Part shown: positions 21,928 through 33,000 of the stretch, in pieces
How positions within the stretch are numbered: position 1 is the first letter of the stretch
How the letters are laid out: each line of letters starts with the position of its first letter
Source of the DNA: Yponomeuta sedellus
Lineage: Eukaryota; Arthropoda; Insecta; Lepidoptera; Yponomeutidae
Direction: 5' to 3'
NCBI GenBank assembly: GCA_934045075.1
Contig: OW203734.1
Span: 19,446,182 to 19,510,181 of the forward strand
Length of the DNA: 64,000 nt
The notes under the pieces: model-generated
Told to the model about the DNA's origin: nothing
What the model saw: the letters and a program-made list of their open reading frames with translations, nothing else
The model's database searches: none
Translations under genes and position numbers: made by a program

Positions 21928-22442
21928 GATATACAACGTTACACTATTTTTATTTTTAATGCACTAACCCGTGCTAAGGAACAAATTTAAAAACCTATTT
22001 AGAGGCTAAAAATTTCACCCATGGGTGAAATTTTTAGCCTCTAAATAGGTTTGAATAAATAGGTTTCGTGTTTCAATTTCACCCATGGGTGAAATTTTTA
22101 GCCTCTAAATAGGTTTTTAAATTAGTTCCTTAGCACGGGTTAGTGCATTAAAAATAAAAATAGTGTAATCATGTGGGTACAGTGATATCGTTCCGATGTT
22201 AAAAACCTAACTGCAAAGTAGGTAGTCGGGGCTGTAAGTAATGCAATTTGCTTAAGTCAGATGTCGCTGCCTGTACGTAATACAGAGAATATTGTAAAGA
22301 GGTTCGAAATTTCACTGATGCCGTGAGTCGCCCATTTGCTCAATTGGTAGAGCGCTGGTACGGACAGCCAGAGGTTGCGGGTTCGAATCCCGGCATGGGT
22401 GAAATTTTTAGCCTCTAAATAGGTTTTTAGATATACAACGTT
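21928..22442 (+). mobile_element. Family A composite with snap-back 5' end and exact 13-bp TSD
   Basis: GATATACAACGTT at 21928-21940 is repeated exactly at 22430-22442, so 21941-22429 is one insertion. It starts with an inverted family A tail (GCACTAACCCGTGCTAAGG, AGAGGCTAAAAATTTCACCC). It then turns through two ACCCATGGGT centres into a forward tail, then a complete forward unit from AATCATGTGGGTACAG through the tRNA-like segment (22327-22398) to GCCTCTAAATAGGTTTTTA. The inverted part therefore arrived with the insertion. Confidence 0.93.
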
Positions 22443-23059
22443 CCAAGGTGATTCTAGAAATATGCATACAATCACAGTGCCTCATATATGGGCAGAGAAA
22501 CCTCTCGCCTATCGACCGCAGGATGGGGTTGGGGCCGGCCCGCACCCGGCGCACCAGGAAAGTGCATCGTTAATATACATAGCAATTACCGTACCGCATA
22601 AAATGATGAGCTAAATTAGTATCATTACTATTTTGTTGACATTTTTATATTATTGTTTCTATTGATGGTGCCTTCTTCACAATTTGTACGCCTCATCAGG
22701 CAGAGCATGTATAGAACTAATTATTTTTTTAAATACATCCTATCAATGAACTCATGCTTCATAAATAAAAATCTTTGTCTTTGTCTACTGTGTGCTTCTG
22801 TTTTGTCTAATTACTCACTCCGTGCTATTACTTGTGCCTTAATAACTGATGATTTGTTTATGTGTGTGTGTCATACGGAAATAAACATATGTATCTATCT
22901 ATCGAAAGTGGTATACCTAAAAAAAAGTTGCCGTGAGTGGAAAACTCTATCGCATATCTAAAGCAAAGTCCTTGCTTTGTTTTAGGCATTGGTGAAATCC
23001 CACTACCTCACTGCACAAACTGGAAAACTGTTGTTTATATCAACGGCACAACAATTTTA

Positions 23060-23146
23060 TTAACCCTTTCGCGGACGCGCGGATGCTATAGCATACATAA
23101 CAATTAAAAGAACAATAGATTTTAAAAACGTCCGCGAAAGTGTTAA
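23060..23146. mobile_element. Small foldback, 87 bp
   Basis: TTAACCCTTTCGCGGACG and CGTCCGCGAAAGTGTTAA are 18-bp inverted ends with one mismatch. The interior is AT-rich. Confidence 0.75.
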
Positions 23147-23448
23147 ACTATTTACTGTTGCGGCCCAGAACTTTGACGCTGACTGCTTTAATGCATTTTT
23201 AATCATTAGGTCTTGAAATGAAATGAAAAGTACCGCAGAAACTGTGAAACTGCTTAACGAACGTTACAAATCAAACTAGGTGTCCATTTAAAAATTTAGA
23301 TAATTGTGGAGAAAAAATGGACCAAAACACTCCAAACTTAGTCTTTTCAAAGTCCTTAATTACAAAGTTATAGTAGCCCTGTTGGCATAAAGTGTACTTA
23401 ACACATTTTTTGAACCGCGTTTCAGGCAAGTAATTATATCCTGAGTCA

Positions 23449-23583
23449 TAAACCCCCAGTTTCTCGTACGCTAACAATCTGTTAATCTACTGTTAACAGC
23501 TGTCAAATGTTTTTTTGTATGCATTTTGGCCAGCTGTCAACAGTAGATTAACGGCTTGTTAGTGTACCAGAAACCGGGTCTAA
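23449..23583. mobile_element. Foldback MITE with TAA target duplication (copy 1)
   Basis: TAA flanks both ends (23449-23451 and 23581-23583). Inverted ends CCCCCAGTTTCTCGTACGC and GTGTACCAGAAACCGGG extend inward through AACAGCTGTCA. The second copy is at 26494-26636. A 3-bp TAA duplication suggests PIF/Harbinger affiliation (inference). Confidence 0.85.
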
Positions 23584-23767
23584 GTCACTCAGGAGGGCAC
23601 GTAGGGTACGATGAAAGATGGTCCGTCGTCTGGGGAGTACCGCACAAACAGTTCAAATTATCACTGAAGGGACCCACGAACCCCCTTCTGGACATGATAT
23701 CCTTACTTTGACCGATATGTACTGAGAGCCTAAAGAGAACTCTCCAGCGCTGGTATTTTTATTCATT

Positions 23768-23900
23768 ACTAGCTGACCCAGCGTACTTCGTACCGCCTAA
23801 AAGTAGATCCTTTATTTTTTTTTATTTTTATCTCCCTAAGAACCATCCTCGTACTTCAAGGAATATTTAAAAAAAAGAATTAGCGAAATCGGTTCTGCTG
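23768..23900. repeat. Dispersed repeat J with ACTAGCTG end
   Basis: ACTAGCTGACCCAGCGTACT... AGCGAAATCGGTTCTGC. Similar ends occur at 35757-35830, 51737-51920 and, in the other sense, at 38390-38600 and 56715-56880 (ACTAATATTATAAA... TTTTAATGAAACTG). A common arthropod repeat type; class not assigned. Confidence 0.45.
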
Positions 23901-24689
23901 CTCTCGGGATTTGTGCTTACCAACACATTCAGCGATTAATTTTTATACTGTAGAAGATTTTAAAAACCTATTACACGGGTTTTAATGCACGCATTAAAAA
24001 GAATATAACTATAGAAGATTGTTGAAACAAAATATTTCAACGATATTTGCGCTTTTTGATAACCAGATGTGGTATGAAATTGATAATCTTCTTTGAAGGA
24101 TAATAATTTACAGAAGGTTATGAGACTGCTAGAGTACGATTTAATTTCAAAAATATTCTTAGGAGAAACACCACACAGAGAAAAAACGTTGTAAAACACT
24201 AATTTTGATCATAGTGATCCAATAACAGTAGTGCGACGACGCTAATCGCACTTTTGACTTAACAGTCGCGACTTCCCAGTACATTAATTGTCAAATTTTG
24301 ACATTTTAGCGCTACAAAACGCGTGACCCGAACCATCATTCTGCCAATGCTGGTATTGCCAGTTAGTTTTCTTTGTCACGGTTTTTTGGGTTGTGTTAAT
24401 TCTTGGATGATTTATACGGTATCGAGTGGCATCTTAACTTACACACACTAGATAGGTGCAGTGCCTAGAATATTGTTCATTAATTCATTATTGATCATTT
24501 AAACAAGCTACTGACAAGCCTTCCGCCAACATCAGCCGCCCTTCTCAACCACGCACTCCGTACAGTTTACCAAGCGGGACATAGATGTATGGGTAAATGC
24601 TTTGAATTTACTAGTTCAAATCCCATGTCCATGTTTTTGGGGATGAAATTGTAGCTAATGTCAATATTTAGGACAATTAATTGTGACTT

Positions 24690-24803
24690 CCTCCACCAAC
24701 CCGGTTTGGCCCCTCTGGTGGAGGATGGTCTAACCTTTCTGCGATGCAGGAAGAGACCCGTGCCCCAGCAGTGGGGACATGTATGTCCCCAGGGTTGATA
24801 TCG
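24690..24803 (-). mobile_element. Family B SINE, 3' fragment
   Basis: CTCCACCAACCCGGTTTGGC, AGGATGGTCTAACCTTTCTG, CCCAGCAGTGGGGACATGTA, then GTTGATATCG. Minus-strand partner of the 25807 copy. Confidence 0.85.
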
Positions 24804-24826
24804 AATTCTTCGATCGCGGTGACTAA

Positions 24827-24972
24827 AAATCATCATCATTATCATCAAAATCAGCTGGTCTCAGTCTACTGCTCGTCTTAGCCCTCTGAACCCGATCTTC
24901 GGCTCTTCTCTTCCAGTCACTGCTCACCGCTTTTCGAATGTCGCCACTCCACCTGGTCCTGCCCGTCGTGAC
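24827..24972 (-). mobile_element. RTE-like LINE 3' end fragment
   Basis: An ATCATCATTATCATC simple tail on the left is followed by CAGTCTACTGCTCGTCTTAG and CTTCCAGTCACTGCTCACC. Layout resembles other RTE 3' ends in the window. Confidence 0.5.
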
Positions 24973-25323
24973 CCAAAATAAATAAACATTATCAACCTAT
25001 GAAGTAAATGTAGATTTCTCTATTGGAAGAAATTTTCTTAACTGTTTCAGCTATCTAAACATTAATCTCGGACTACTCCTTAGGGAGAAGGTAGTGTCTG
25101 TAAGCCGGCACTGCCCGGGATCAACGGTCCCGAGTCAGTACTAGCTGATCTACTGCCCGTGCATTCTAATGTATTTTAGAAATATATATTGTGATATTAA
25201 GATATAAGTCTCTACTCTTGACAATGTAAATACCAAATTGATTAAGAGCACTTTTCGAGTTCACTCATACAAACGATTTCTAGGACTAATTTAGAACTTT
25301 TTGACTAATCTTTAAATTGTAAT

Positions 25324-25726
25324 AATATTTCACTTTTAAAAACCTATTTAGAGGCTAAAAATTCCACCCATGTCGGGATTAGAACCCGCGACCTCTGACT
25401 ATCCGTGCCAGCGCTCTTTCCAACTGAGCTAATGGGCGGCTCACCGGCATCAGTGAAATTTCGAACCTCTTTACAATATTCTCTGTATTACGTACAGGCA
25501 ACGACCTCTGGCTGATGTAATTTGCATCACTTGCAGCCCGAGTACCTACTTTGCAGTTAGGTTTTACATTGGAATGATATCGCTGTACCCACATGATTAT
25601 ATTATTTTCAACGCACTAATCTGTGCTAAGAACAAATTTAAAAACCTTTTAAGAGGCTAAAAATAGGTTTTTAAATTTGTCCTTAGCACGGGTTAGTGCA
25701 TTGAAAATAATATAATATTCACTTTT
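25324..25726 (-). mobile_element. Family A unit with palindromic end and likely TSD
   Basis: A minus-strand full unit (25338-25610) continues past its body into an inverted tail (GCACTAATCTGTGCTAAG), then a forward tail (CCTTAGCACGGGTTAGTGC), making a hairpin at 25600-25712. AATATTTCACTTTT (25324-25337) and AATATTCACTTTT (25714-25726) look like the target duplication with one indel. Confidence 0.82.
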
Positions 25727-25806
25727 TTTAACTAATGATATTTTTTTCAAATTTAAAATCTGCTTCCTTTATGTATAGAACAATTAATGGTCTTAAGTCA
25801 CAATTT

Positions 25807-25912
25807 GATATCAACCCTTGTATGCCCCCACTACTGAAGCACAGGTCTCTTCCTGCATCGCAGAAAGGTTAGGCTACCCTCCAATACGGGGGCCAAAACC
25901 GGGTTGGTGGAG
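25807..25912 (+). mobile_element. Family B SINE, 3' fragment
   Basis: GATATCAACCCTTGTATGCC through TCTTCCTGCATCGCAGAAAG to CGGGTTGGTGGAG. Inverted partner of 24690-24803. Confidence 0.85.
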
Positions 25913-26123
25913 CGAGTCACAATTAATTGTCCTAAATATTGACATTAGCTACAAATGTTCAATAATGAACAATATTCTAGGCACTGCACCTATTTAGTGT
26001 CTGTAAGTAAAGATGCCACTCGATACCTTATAAATCATCTCATTACATATGCTAAGGGCAAAGTTTTACGTAGGTGCTAAGTGCAAACGGAATTTACGAG
26101 TATAGGCGTGAATAAATACAGCC

Positions 26124-26353
26124 CGTGCTTCGCGAGACACGATAAGCCGTCGGTGCCGGTTGTCATATAGGAGCAGTCATTAAGTCATGTCAGAGGCCTT
26201 ATCGGCTTGATAACTTCTGACAGTAAGGCCCGCCACTGTTTTACAAGCCTCCACCAACCCGGTCTTGGCCACCGTGGTGGAGTTTGGCCTAAATTTCCTG
26301 CGAAGCAGGAAGAGACCCGAGCCGCAGCAATGGGTACATGTGGGTTGATATCG
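26124..26353 (-). mobile_element. Family B SINE, missing 5S head
   Basis: From CGTGCTTCGCGAGACACG through CATGTCAGAGGCCTTATCGG and GGTGGAGTTTGGCC to GGGTTGATATCG. Confidence 0.85.
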
Positions 26354-26493
26354 AAATAAAGTTTAATATTTTTGTACAAAAACCATAAAATTTCGACACC
26401 TCGGTTCTCTGTGAAAAATTATAATTTTATCTTTCATTACAAAGCAGATATCAATAGATTATATCTATCTATCTACTCAATATCAAAGAACAC

Positions 26494-26636
26494 TAACCCC
26501 CGGTTTCTGGTACACTAACAATCTGTTAACCTACTGTTAACAGCTGTCAAATGTTTTTTTTTGTATGCACTTTGGCCAACTGACAGCTGTTAACAGTAGA
26601 TTAACGGCTTGTTAGTGTACCAGAAACCGGGGGTAA
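26494..26636. mobile_element. Foldback MITE with TAA target duplication (copy 2, cleaner)
   Basis: TAA at 26494-26496 and 26634-26636. Element 26497-26633 begins CCCCCGGTTTCTGGTACACT and ends with the exact inverse. The arms extend about 50 bp with few mismatches, ending near AACAGCTGTCA around a short T-rich loop. Confidence 0.9.
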
Positions 26637-26814
26637 GTGTTAAGAACACTAAGTGTAAAGTCTTTATTGCGCAACCATGATTTTTTAAATCTAGAATAGA
26701 ATAGAAAACGTTTATTTGGTACCAACAGAATCAGAATATCGGATATAGATATAAGATACGATAAAAATATTCTTTATTGTAGATATAGATAGTTTTATGA
26801 ACATAATTTTCGAA

Positions 26815-26970
26815 TTAGGGTTCGAATCACGGCTGGGAACAAAAAAAAAACCCCAGGTCCTGGATGTTTACATGTTTTGTGATGTCGCTGTTTCTGGTTT
26901 CCACGACACAGGGTATCCTAGTGTGGGGCCAGAAGCAATGTATGTGCCTGTATGTAAATGTTATGTTATG
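26815..26970 (+). mobile_element. SINE C, headless copy
   Basis: GGGTTCGAATCACGGCTGGG (B box), CCCCAGGTCCTGGATGTTTA, GTGTGGGGCCAGAAGCAATG, TGTAAATGTTATGTTATGTT tail. The full copy is at 29610. Confidence 0.75.
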
Positions 26971-27465
26971 TTAAATTTTTTATGGGTTGCGACCGATCAC
27001 AGCAAACGCGCTGGTGTGTGGCAGACTTTAAGTTCGTGAGGTTGTCACAAATAACTGAGGGTACTATTTTCTTATTTTTGGCTATATTTTCTTTTCGCGT
27101 CGAAATTAATTAACATGCTTTGTAAGTCAATGAAAGTCAAGTCTTACAGATATTTTGACTAATTAAGATTGATGGCAAAAATGCTTTCTTTTTACTCGCG
27201 CAATTAAGATAAAAAACCTAAAAGGACCTTAGCAAATTGGAACACAATTTTTCTTTGGGCTCCTTAATTAGTGCGCAAATTAAAATAGTGCCTTTGAAAC
27301 TACCACAGAAATTTTGAGAACTCAAAAGAAGTGATAAGATTATCTTACGATAAGACTCAGGTTCGAATCTCGCTAAAAGACACTATGAATAAAAACTATA
27401 AAGAATTCAATATCTTTTTGACTCTGTCAACTGATTGACACCGTCATATTTTCTCTACAATTAAC

Positions 27466-27509
27466 CCTTGTATGCCCCAGCAGTGGGGACATACAATGGT
27501 TGATAACGA
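27466..27509. mobile_element. Family B tail, hairpin remnant
   Basis: ATTAACCCTTGTATGCCCC is followed at once by AGCAGTGGGGACATACAATG, the same tail in both orientations. Confidence 0.7.
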
Positions 27510-28390
27510 TAATACGTTTCATAATGTTATGCCAAAAAATAGATCAGGCATTTTATAACGTTTCCTTGTTTTTGTCCAATTTACGATAATTAATATCTAT
27601 TTGAGATAATTTGAAGATTATATGTTAAAATTTTGACTTGAAATTATGAAAGAACCGTACATAAATACATAATTATTATTTTTAAGTCCTATATTGCATT
27701 AAAAACAAATATTTTTACAAAAGCATACTTAATGTGAAATAACATTCCCATACAAACTTTTACCTTTCTTCAACCCTTCCTAAAACAACATCCCAGACAC
27801 TACACTACACACTGGACACTATAAATCATCTCATTACGTATACCGAGGCCAATTTTTCTTATAAACTTTTGGATTTCGTAGCAGATGAATTATTTTTATA
27901 ATAATATTCTTTCCTAAGCTATTTAAATACCGTCGAGTCGGTTAGGCCAATGTTTATTTTCAAATGTAAAATGATAAAAAAATAAAATGTGTTTTGTGAG
28001 ATATCACAAAACGATAACAAACATATTAATTTAAATTCGAATATTCAAAATTCGTAATAAAAGGATAGCAACTCAACCAGTAATGAATTAAAAGTGTAAG
28101 GCTTTTTTCGACGCAGCGACTTTGCAAGCCCGCTTTTAGTCTCATTATGAAAATGAAACTGCCTATAAGTTCCGTGTTACATTTAATTTTAAGACGCAGC
28201 AGTGCCGCGTTTGTAATTAAAATCTTATGCGTGTAGGTGAACTTAAGAACTCGAGGTGGGGGCCATGAACAATACTATTGTTAGAGTATGTTTCCTCCAC
28301 CAAGAATACAGTAAAAGTGAGACAGCTCACAGATCTGTCTTTCCCATCTAATCAAAGCACGCCGCCATACTATGCCGCAGAGATGCCAAG

Positions 28391-28680
28391 GGTTAGTGCA
28401 TTAAAAAAAAAGAATATAATCATGTGGGTACAGCGACCTCATTCCGATGTAAAACCGAACTGCAAAGTAGGTACTCGGGCTGCAAGTGATGCAAATTACT
28501 TCAGCCAGATGTCGCTGCCTGTACGTAATACAGAGAATATTGTAAAGAGGTTCAAAATTTCATTGATTCCGATGAGTCGCCCATTAGCTCAGTTGGAAAG
28601 AGCGCTGGCACGGATAGCCAGAGGTCGCGGTTTCGAATCCCGACATGGGTTGAATTTTTAGCCTCTAAATAGGTTTTTAA
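28391..28680 (+). mobile_element. Family A retroposon, full unit
   Basis: Begins GGTTAGTGCATT, then AATCATGTGGGTACAGCGAC, tRNA-like A box TTAGCTCAGTTGG and B box-like GGTTTCGAATCCC, ending GCCTCTAAATAGGTTTTTAA. Member of the 25-28.8 kb inverted duplication. Confidence 0.88.
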
Positions 28681-28833
28681 AAGTGAAATATTATTACAAT
28701 TTAAAGATTAGTCAAAAAATTCTAAATTAGTCCTAGAAATCGTTTGTATGAGTGAACTCAAAAAGTGCTCTTAATCAATTTGGTCTTTACATTGTCAAGA
28801 GTAGGTAGAGACTTATCTCTTAATATCACAATA

Positions 28834-28913
28834 TGGCATGGGTGGAATTTTCAGCCTCTAAATAGATTTTTAAAATTGTCCTTAGCAGGGGTTAGTGCAT
28901 TAAAAAAAAGAAT
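28834..28913 (+). mobile_element. Family A tail fragment
   Basis: GGCATGGGTGGAATTTTCAG, CCTCTAAATAGATTTTTAAA, TTAGTGCATTAAAAAAAAG. Confidence 0.85.
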
Positions 28914-29119
28914 ACCTACTATTATATTATGTGTATGTTCCATACTTTTCAGATGACTGTCGAGACATAACATCCAATAAATATGTAACTGAGGACCGAG
29001 GCTCTTAATTTACTTTATAAAAGGTCATACCATACCATCCCATACCGTGGATGGATCTTCACAGTCTAAACGCTGTACCCCCAAGACTGAAACAAAAGGG
29101 TCAAGGGAAAGGCCTCGTA

Positions 29120-29292
29120 GAGCAAAATACATAGTAAAAACTGTTTATACGGATTTTACTCGTTTATTTTACATTTTCACAATTTTCCGACGTTTCGGCA
29201 CTTTTTCAGGTGTCTTCCGAGAAAAAATCTGTATAAAAACAGTTTTTATTATGTCTAGTGCTCGTGTTAACCCTAGAAATTACAATAAAAAA
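29120..29292. mobile_element. Penelope-like end, foldback
   Basis: AAACTGTTTATACGGATTTT... CACAATTTTCCGACGTTTCG is the inverted end; GAAAAAATCTGTATAAAAAC then AGTGCTCGTGTTAACCCTAG follows forward. Same family as 18466-18855. Confidence 0.55.
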
Positions 29293-29609
29293 TACATTTC
29301 AGGGCCATCGCTTTTTCCCGTACGAACGCCCGCGGTTCGGCTGAATATAATTATTCCAATACCCGCATTAACAACTTACTCTAGCGAAATTAAGACTACG
29401 TAGACAAATCTAAATTGAGTTGTAGCAACTTCAATTTACCAACTAAGACGGCTACAAAATCTTGCCAAAATAATAATTGAATTCCCGACTCCGCGAGCCA
29501 CTCACGATTTGTTCCTGCCATAGCATAGAATACTAAATACGTCCGTACAGAAGTGTAGAGTGACTTATGCGCGAAAAATAAGTCTTTAAAACATATACAG
29601 TTTTTGATG

Positions 29610-29790
29610 ACCTCTGTGGCGCAGCGGTAGCGCATCTGCCTACCATGCGAGAGGTCCCGGGTTCGATCCTGGGGACAAAAATATCCCCAGGTCTTGGATG
29701 TTTACACGTTTTTGCTGTCGTTGTTTCTGGTACCCACGACTCAAGGTATCCTAGTGTGGGGTCAGAAGCAATGTACAGTGCCACACAAGA
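29610..29790 (+). mobile_element. SINE C, tRNA-headed copy
   Basis: Head TGTGGCGCAGCGGTAGCGC (A box) and GGTCCCGGGTTCGATCCTGG (B box), correctly spaced for a tRNA-derived Pol III promoter. The body GGTCTTGGATGTTTACACG and TGTGGGGTCAGAAGCAATG also occurs at 26815 (+), 47130 (-) and 60255 (-). Confidence 0.85.
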
Positions 29791-30038
29791 AATAAGTCTC
29801 GCGGATGTACCTGCGCAGATGACCAAATTTTAGATGTGCGGCAAGTTGATCGACCAATCAGATAGTTTCATTTTATGGCAGGCCGCGCGCCTTTGTTGCT
29901 ATTGGTTGATTCAACGTCATCGATGCAGGTGACTTTTAGTTTGGCAATATTAGCGTGAGCGAAATAGGTAGCGCTACTGCGGCAATCAATTCTGCACCTT
30001 AACCGTATCGGTTAAAGATCAGGGTGAATTTCCCGGAA

Positions 30039-31294
30039 CTAAAAATTGCGTGGCACCAATGAAATTGGTAATAAAAAAGAAAGTGTTAATGTTCTAACAT
30101 TTTTTTACGGTTAGATGATATGGTAATCTATGTGTAGCACTAAACATTTTGTTAATAAGAATAATGGATACTCCAAAAAAAAAATATTAAATCCCGAAAT
30201 CTTTCATTGCCATGTTTGTCCGCACGTCACCTTGTTGTGTATTATTCTTCATTGATAAACATCTATTGGTTCTTTGTACTAAAAACTAATTTTATTTGAT
30301 ACATTAATAGTCAAAGTATTGTTACGAAATACATTTATTGAAATATTTACACAGTACAACGAATGGTTAATAAAAATGTATCTGTCCCAGAACTACCGTT
30401 ACTCGCCGTGTCCTAATCATATTCAAGTATATTGTTTTACCTAACGACTTGTTTCCCATCCCCGGTGCGCGAAACGTTTGTGTTTAATGCCGCCTAAGTG
30501 CTCGTCGCAGAAGGACTTACGCACGTGCCTGCGTTTTCGCGATATTCGCTAAGTCAATATTTTTTTTTGTTGCTGGACATTTTTTCTTTCATTGCCGTGG
30601 ATAGGTATAACTTCTATTTAAATTAAGATTGTCATCTTAAGTAAATATTCGATAGAACGCTATTTCTCTTATGATTATTTGTCAAGTGTTTATTTTGTCG
30701 AATGGTTAATAGATTTTTTGTTATTTCTATTTATGGCCTCGATTTTCATCACCGTGTTTTCATTGCTGTGGTTTCCGTGGGCGAAATTTGCTATGGTAAT
30801 GAACAAAAAGACACATCAATGAAAGAAAATTAATTGCCATGCTTTATAAAACAAATTATTTTCATTGCCGCGGCCAAGTATTTCATTTCCGTGACTTTTG
30901 TTTTCATCGCCATGTTATGATTAGGTAAAGAAAATGTATTTTATCATCTTTTAGTAACATTTAGTACTTTATCAATCGTATAATACACCCTCACAAACGA
31001 ACGCTCCAGCACAAACTGCAGTCTGATTTTAATAATGGATTGTTTATTTTTAAGATGCCCAAACCAAAATTATCTGAGGAGGAGAGAAAGGAGAGAAAAA
31101 GATTGGCTGAAAAAGAAGACGTCAAAAATTAAGAAACTTCCCATATCTGGGTTTGCATTTCCCTCTCGGAGAAATAAAATATATTTTCATTTCCGTGGGT
31201 TGATTCTTTCATATGGCACAGTTATTTCATTGCCGTGGACGCTGGTTTCATTGCCGTGCACTCATGTTTCATCGCCGTGGCACGAAATTTTTAG
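30039..31294. mobile_element. Non-autonomous DNA-transposon-like element with motif clusters
   Basis: Left end CTAAAAATTGCGTGGCACC and right end (inverse) CTAAAAATTTCGTGCCACG are imperfect inverted repeats. Inside are about a dozen copies of TTTCATTGCCGTGG or close variants, near 30055 (-), 30203, 30588, 30743, 30759, 30864, 30884, 30903, 31189, 31227, 31245 and 31266; most point the same way and cluster toward the right end. Dense subterminal repeats are a known hallmark of several cut-and-paste superfamilies. I cannot name this one, and the target duplication is unclear. Confidence 0.6.
31055..31132 (+). pseudogene. Short basic/acidic peptide start inside the motif-cluster element
   Basis: ATG at 31055 opens 25 codons: MPKPKLSEEERKERKRLAEK, then EDVKN and a stop. 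The highly charged start resembles N-termini of DNA-binding transposon proteins, but it is too short to assign. It sits between two clusters of the 14-bp motif, where a transposase first exon could lie. It could also be chance. Confidence 0.3.
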
Positions 31295-32239
31295 ACCAGT
31301 TTATCTTGCTAGTTTTTTAAGTTATCAGATAGATATTAAGCAAGAGTACATACATTATCAAAAACAACAATAAAAGAGTTTTGTTTTGTAAAAAAACCTT
31401 GAGATAAAAAAGTACATGGAAATGAAGATTTTATAAGACCTGTTGAAATTCACTCATCATGTTGAATGTACTTACAGCTTCGGGTACTTTCGTTACACTT
31501 CTTTCTACTCTGCGCGAACTTAAATTCCCGAAGGGACTTTTATGATGTGTAGTACTGTACGAGTATGTGCCAGTATGTAAATGTAATGTAATGTGATATA
31601 CCTACTATAGGATGTCACGCGAAACGCAAATTAAGTACCAACTTTATATTCTTATATACAGTGGTTTCTTTGGAATGAAAATGTGAATTAAATAACGTAG
31701 TAGCACTGTATACTCTTATACTCTGTACTCCGATGTCAAATGAAAAAATCACGCCCAAAACCTTCATACATGTACCAACACTTACAACAATTCTATTCAG
31801 CTGTACTACGGTCAGTGTGACAGTGGCAATGTGACGATAAATGGGCAATTCTATCTTCTATCTACTATCCACTATACTTTATACTGTGCCTGCTATATGA
31901 AGTGGGTACTACTACTTTATTTATGTAAATGTTACGTTAACATACAAAATGTTAATGTTATGTCTGGGTGAAACTTTAAATTTAAAATTTCAATTTAAAA
32001 AAATGTACAAACACGAAAATTTGTATCTTTTTATTTTGCGCTCAGCGACTCTGTAATTAAGTTTTTATCCCTTAACTTAAAGTTCCAAGGTTTTTGCTGA
32101 AAATCAGCGTCGGCAGTGGAGCATGTTCCCTGGCGACTTTAAGTTGAGCATAAGGCCTTTTGCCAAATTTAGTTCTTAAGACATTTTCTCAGTTATTGTA
32201 CCTTGTTTATTTATTTTTTTGTTGGCAATAAAAACATTT

Positions 32240-32606
32240 CACTTTCACTTTCACTTTCAATTCGCAAAAAGGCTAACAGTATCAAAAAGGCTAATTCACA
32301 GAATGGCTTATTCTCTGAATGTCTAATTCGCAGAATGAGCCATTCGCAGAAGAGCGAAATTGCTAAATGTCTTATTCTTAAAATAGCTAGTTCTCAAAAT
32401 GGCAAACTTTCAAGCAATCAGGCAAAATTAAATTTTTAATGAAATCAGCTAATTCACAGAATGGATTATTCTCTGAATGTCTAATTCTCGAATGGCCCAT
32501 TAGCAGAAGGGCGAAATTGCTACATGGCTTTTTCTTAAAATACTTAGTTCTCAAAATGGCAAACTCTCAAGAAATCAGGTGAAATTTCAGTTTTAATGAA
32601 ATCAGC
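32240..32606 (+). repeat. 158-bp-period tandem repeat built on TTCNCAGAATG
   Basis: CTAATTCACAGAATGG at 32291 recurs at 32449, and about 155 bp after each align (GCGAAATTGCTA, AGTTCTCAAAATGGCAAAC, TTTTAATGAAATCAGCTAA). Within each unit a short motif like TTCTCTGAATG, TTCGCAGAATG or TTCTCAAAATGGC recurs five to six times. Preceded by CACTTT hexamers at 32240-32262. Confidence 0.85.
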
Positions 32607-33000
32607 TAAATAAAATACAAAACAACAATACCAACTACAAATTAACAAGTTTTGTCACATTAATAATTATACTACGACCTCTTCTTAGACCTTCCAAGTA
32701 TACACACGATTTAATAAAAATCAATGAAGTCATTTCGGAGAAGTTCGATAATAAACACTGTGACAAGATTTTTATATATTGGATTTGACGGGTCGCGATT
32801 ATTGTAATAGGTAACATCGCGATTAGACCCATTTAATATGTAACTAATATGAAATGTTATGTTGTCATTTCATATTTTACAACGCGCAAATCTAAAAATA
32901 CCGTTTTCTAATTTTGCTATCTTGATTACGAAAAAAATATTTAGAATTTTTATTATTGCTTAATTTTAGTGAAAATAAATAGAAACCAAAAATTGTGTGA

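Larger units (their letters stand above)
24410..26055. repeat. Inverted duplication, ~250-bp homologous arms
   Basis: The order family H, TGCAGTGCCTAGAATATTG, then ATTAGGACAATTAATTGTG-like sequence and family B in 24410-24805 returns inverted in 25807-26045. The shared non-SINE sequence (TAGCTAATGTCAATATTTAG) shows that the flank was copied along with the SINE. About 1 kb lies between the arms. Confidence 0.75.
25188..28832. repeat. Inverted duplication of a family A copy plus 150 bp of flank
   Basis: 25188-25336 is the near-identical reverse complement of 28680-28832 (for example CTAATTTAGAACTTTTTGAC versus GTCAAAAAATTCTAAATTAG). The adjoining family A units (25338-25600 minus, 28391-28680 plus) continue the symmetry. 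The arms are about 430 bp; the spacer is about 2.8 kb. Confidence 0.85.

Noticed and set aside
30039..31294. CRISPR-like array (short motif repeated)
   Set aside because: Spacing is irregular, orientation is mixed, copies are degenerate, and the context is eukaryotic; a subterminal-repeat transposon fits better.
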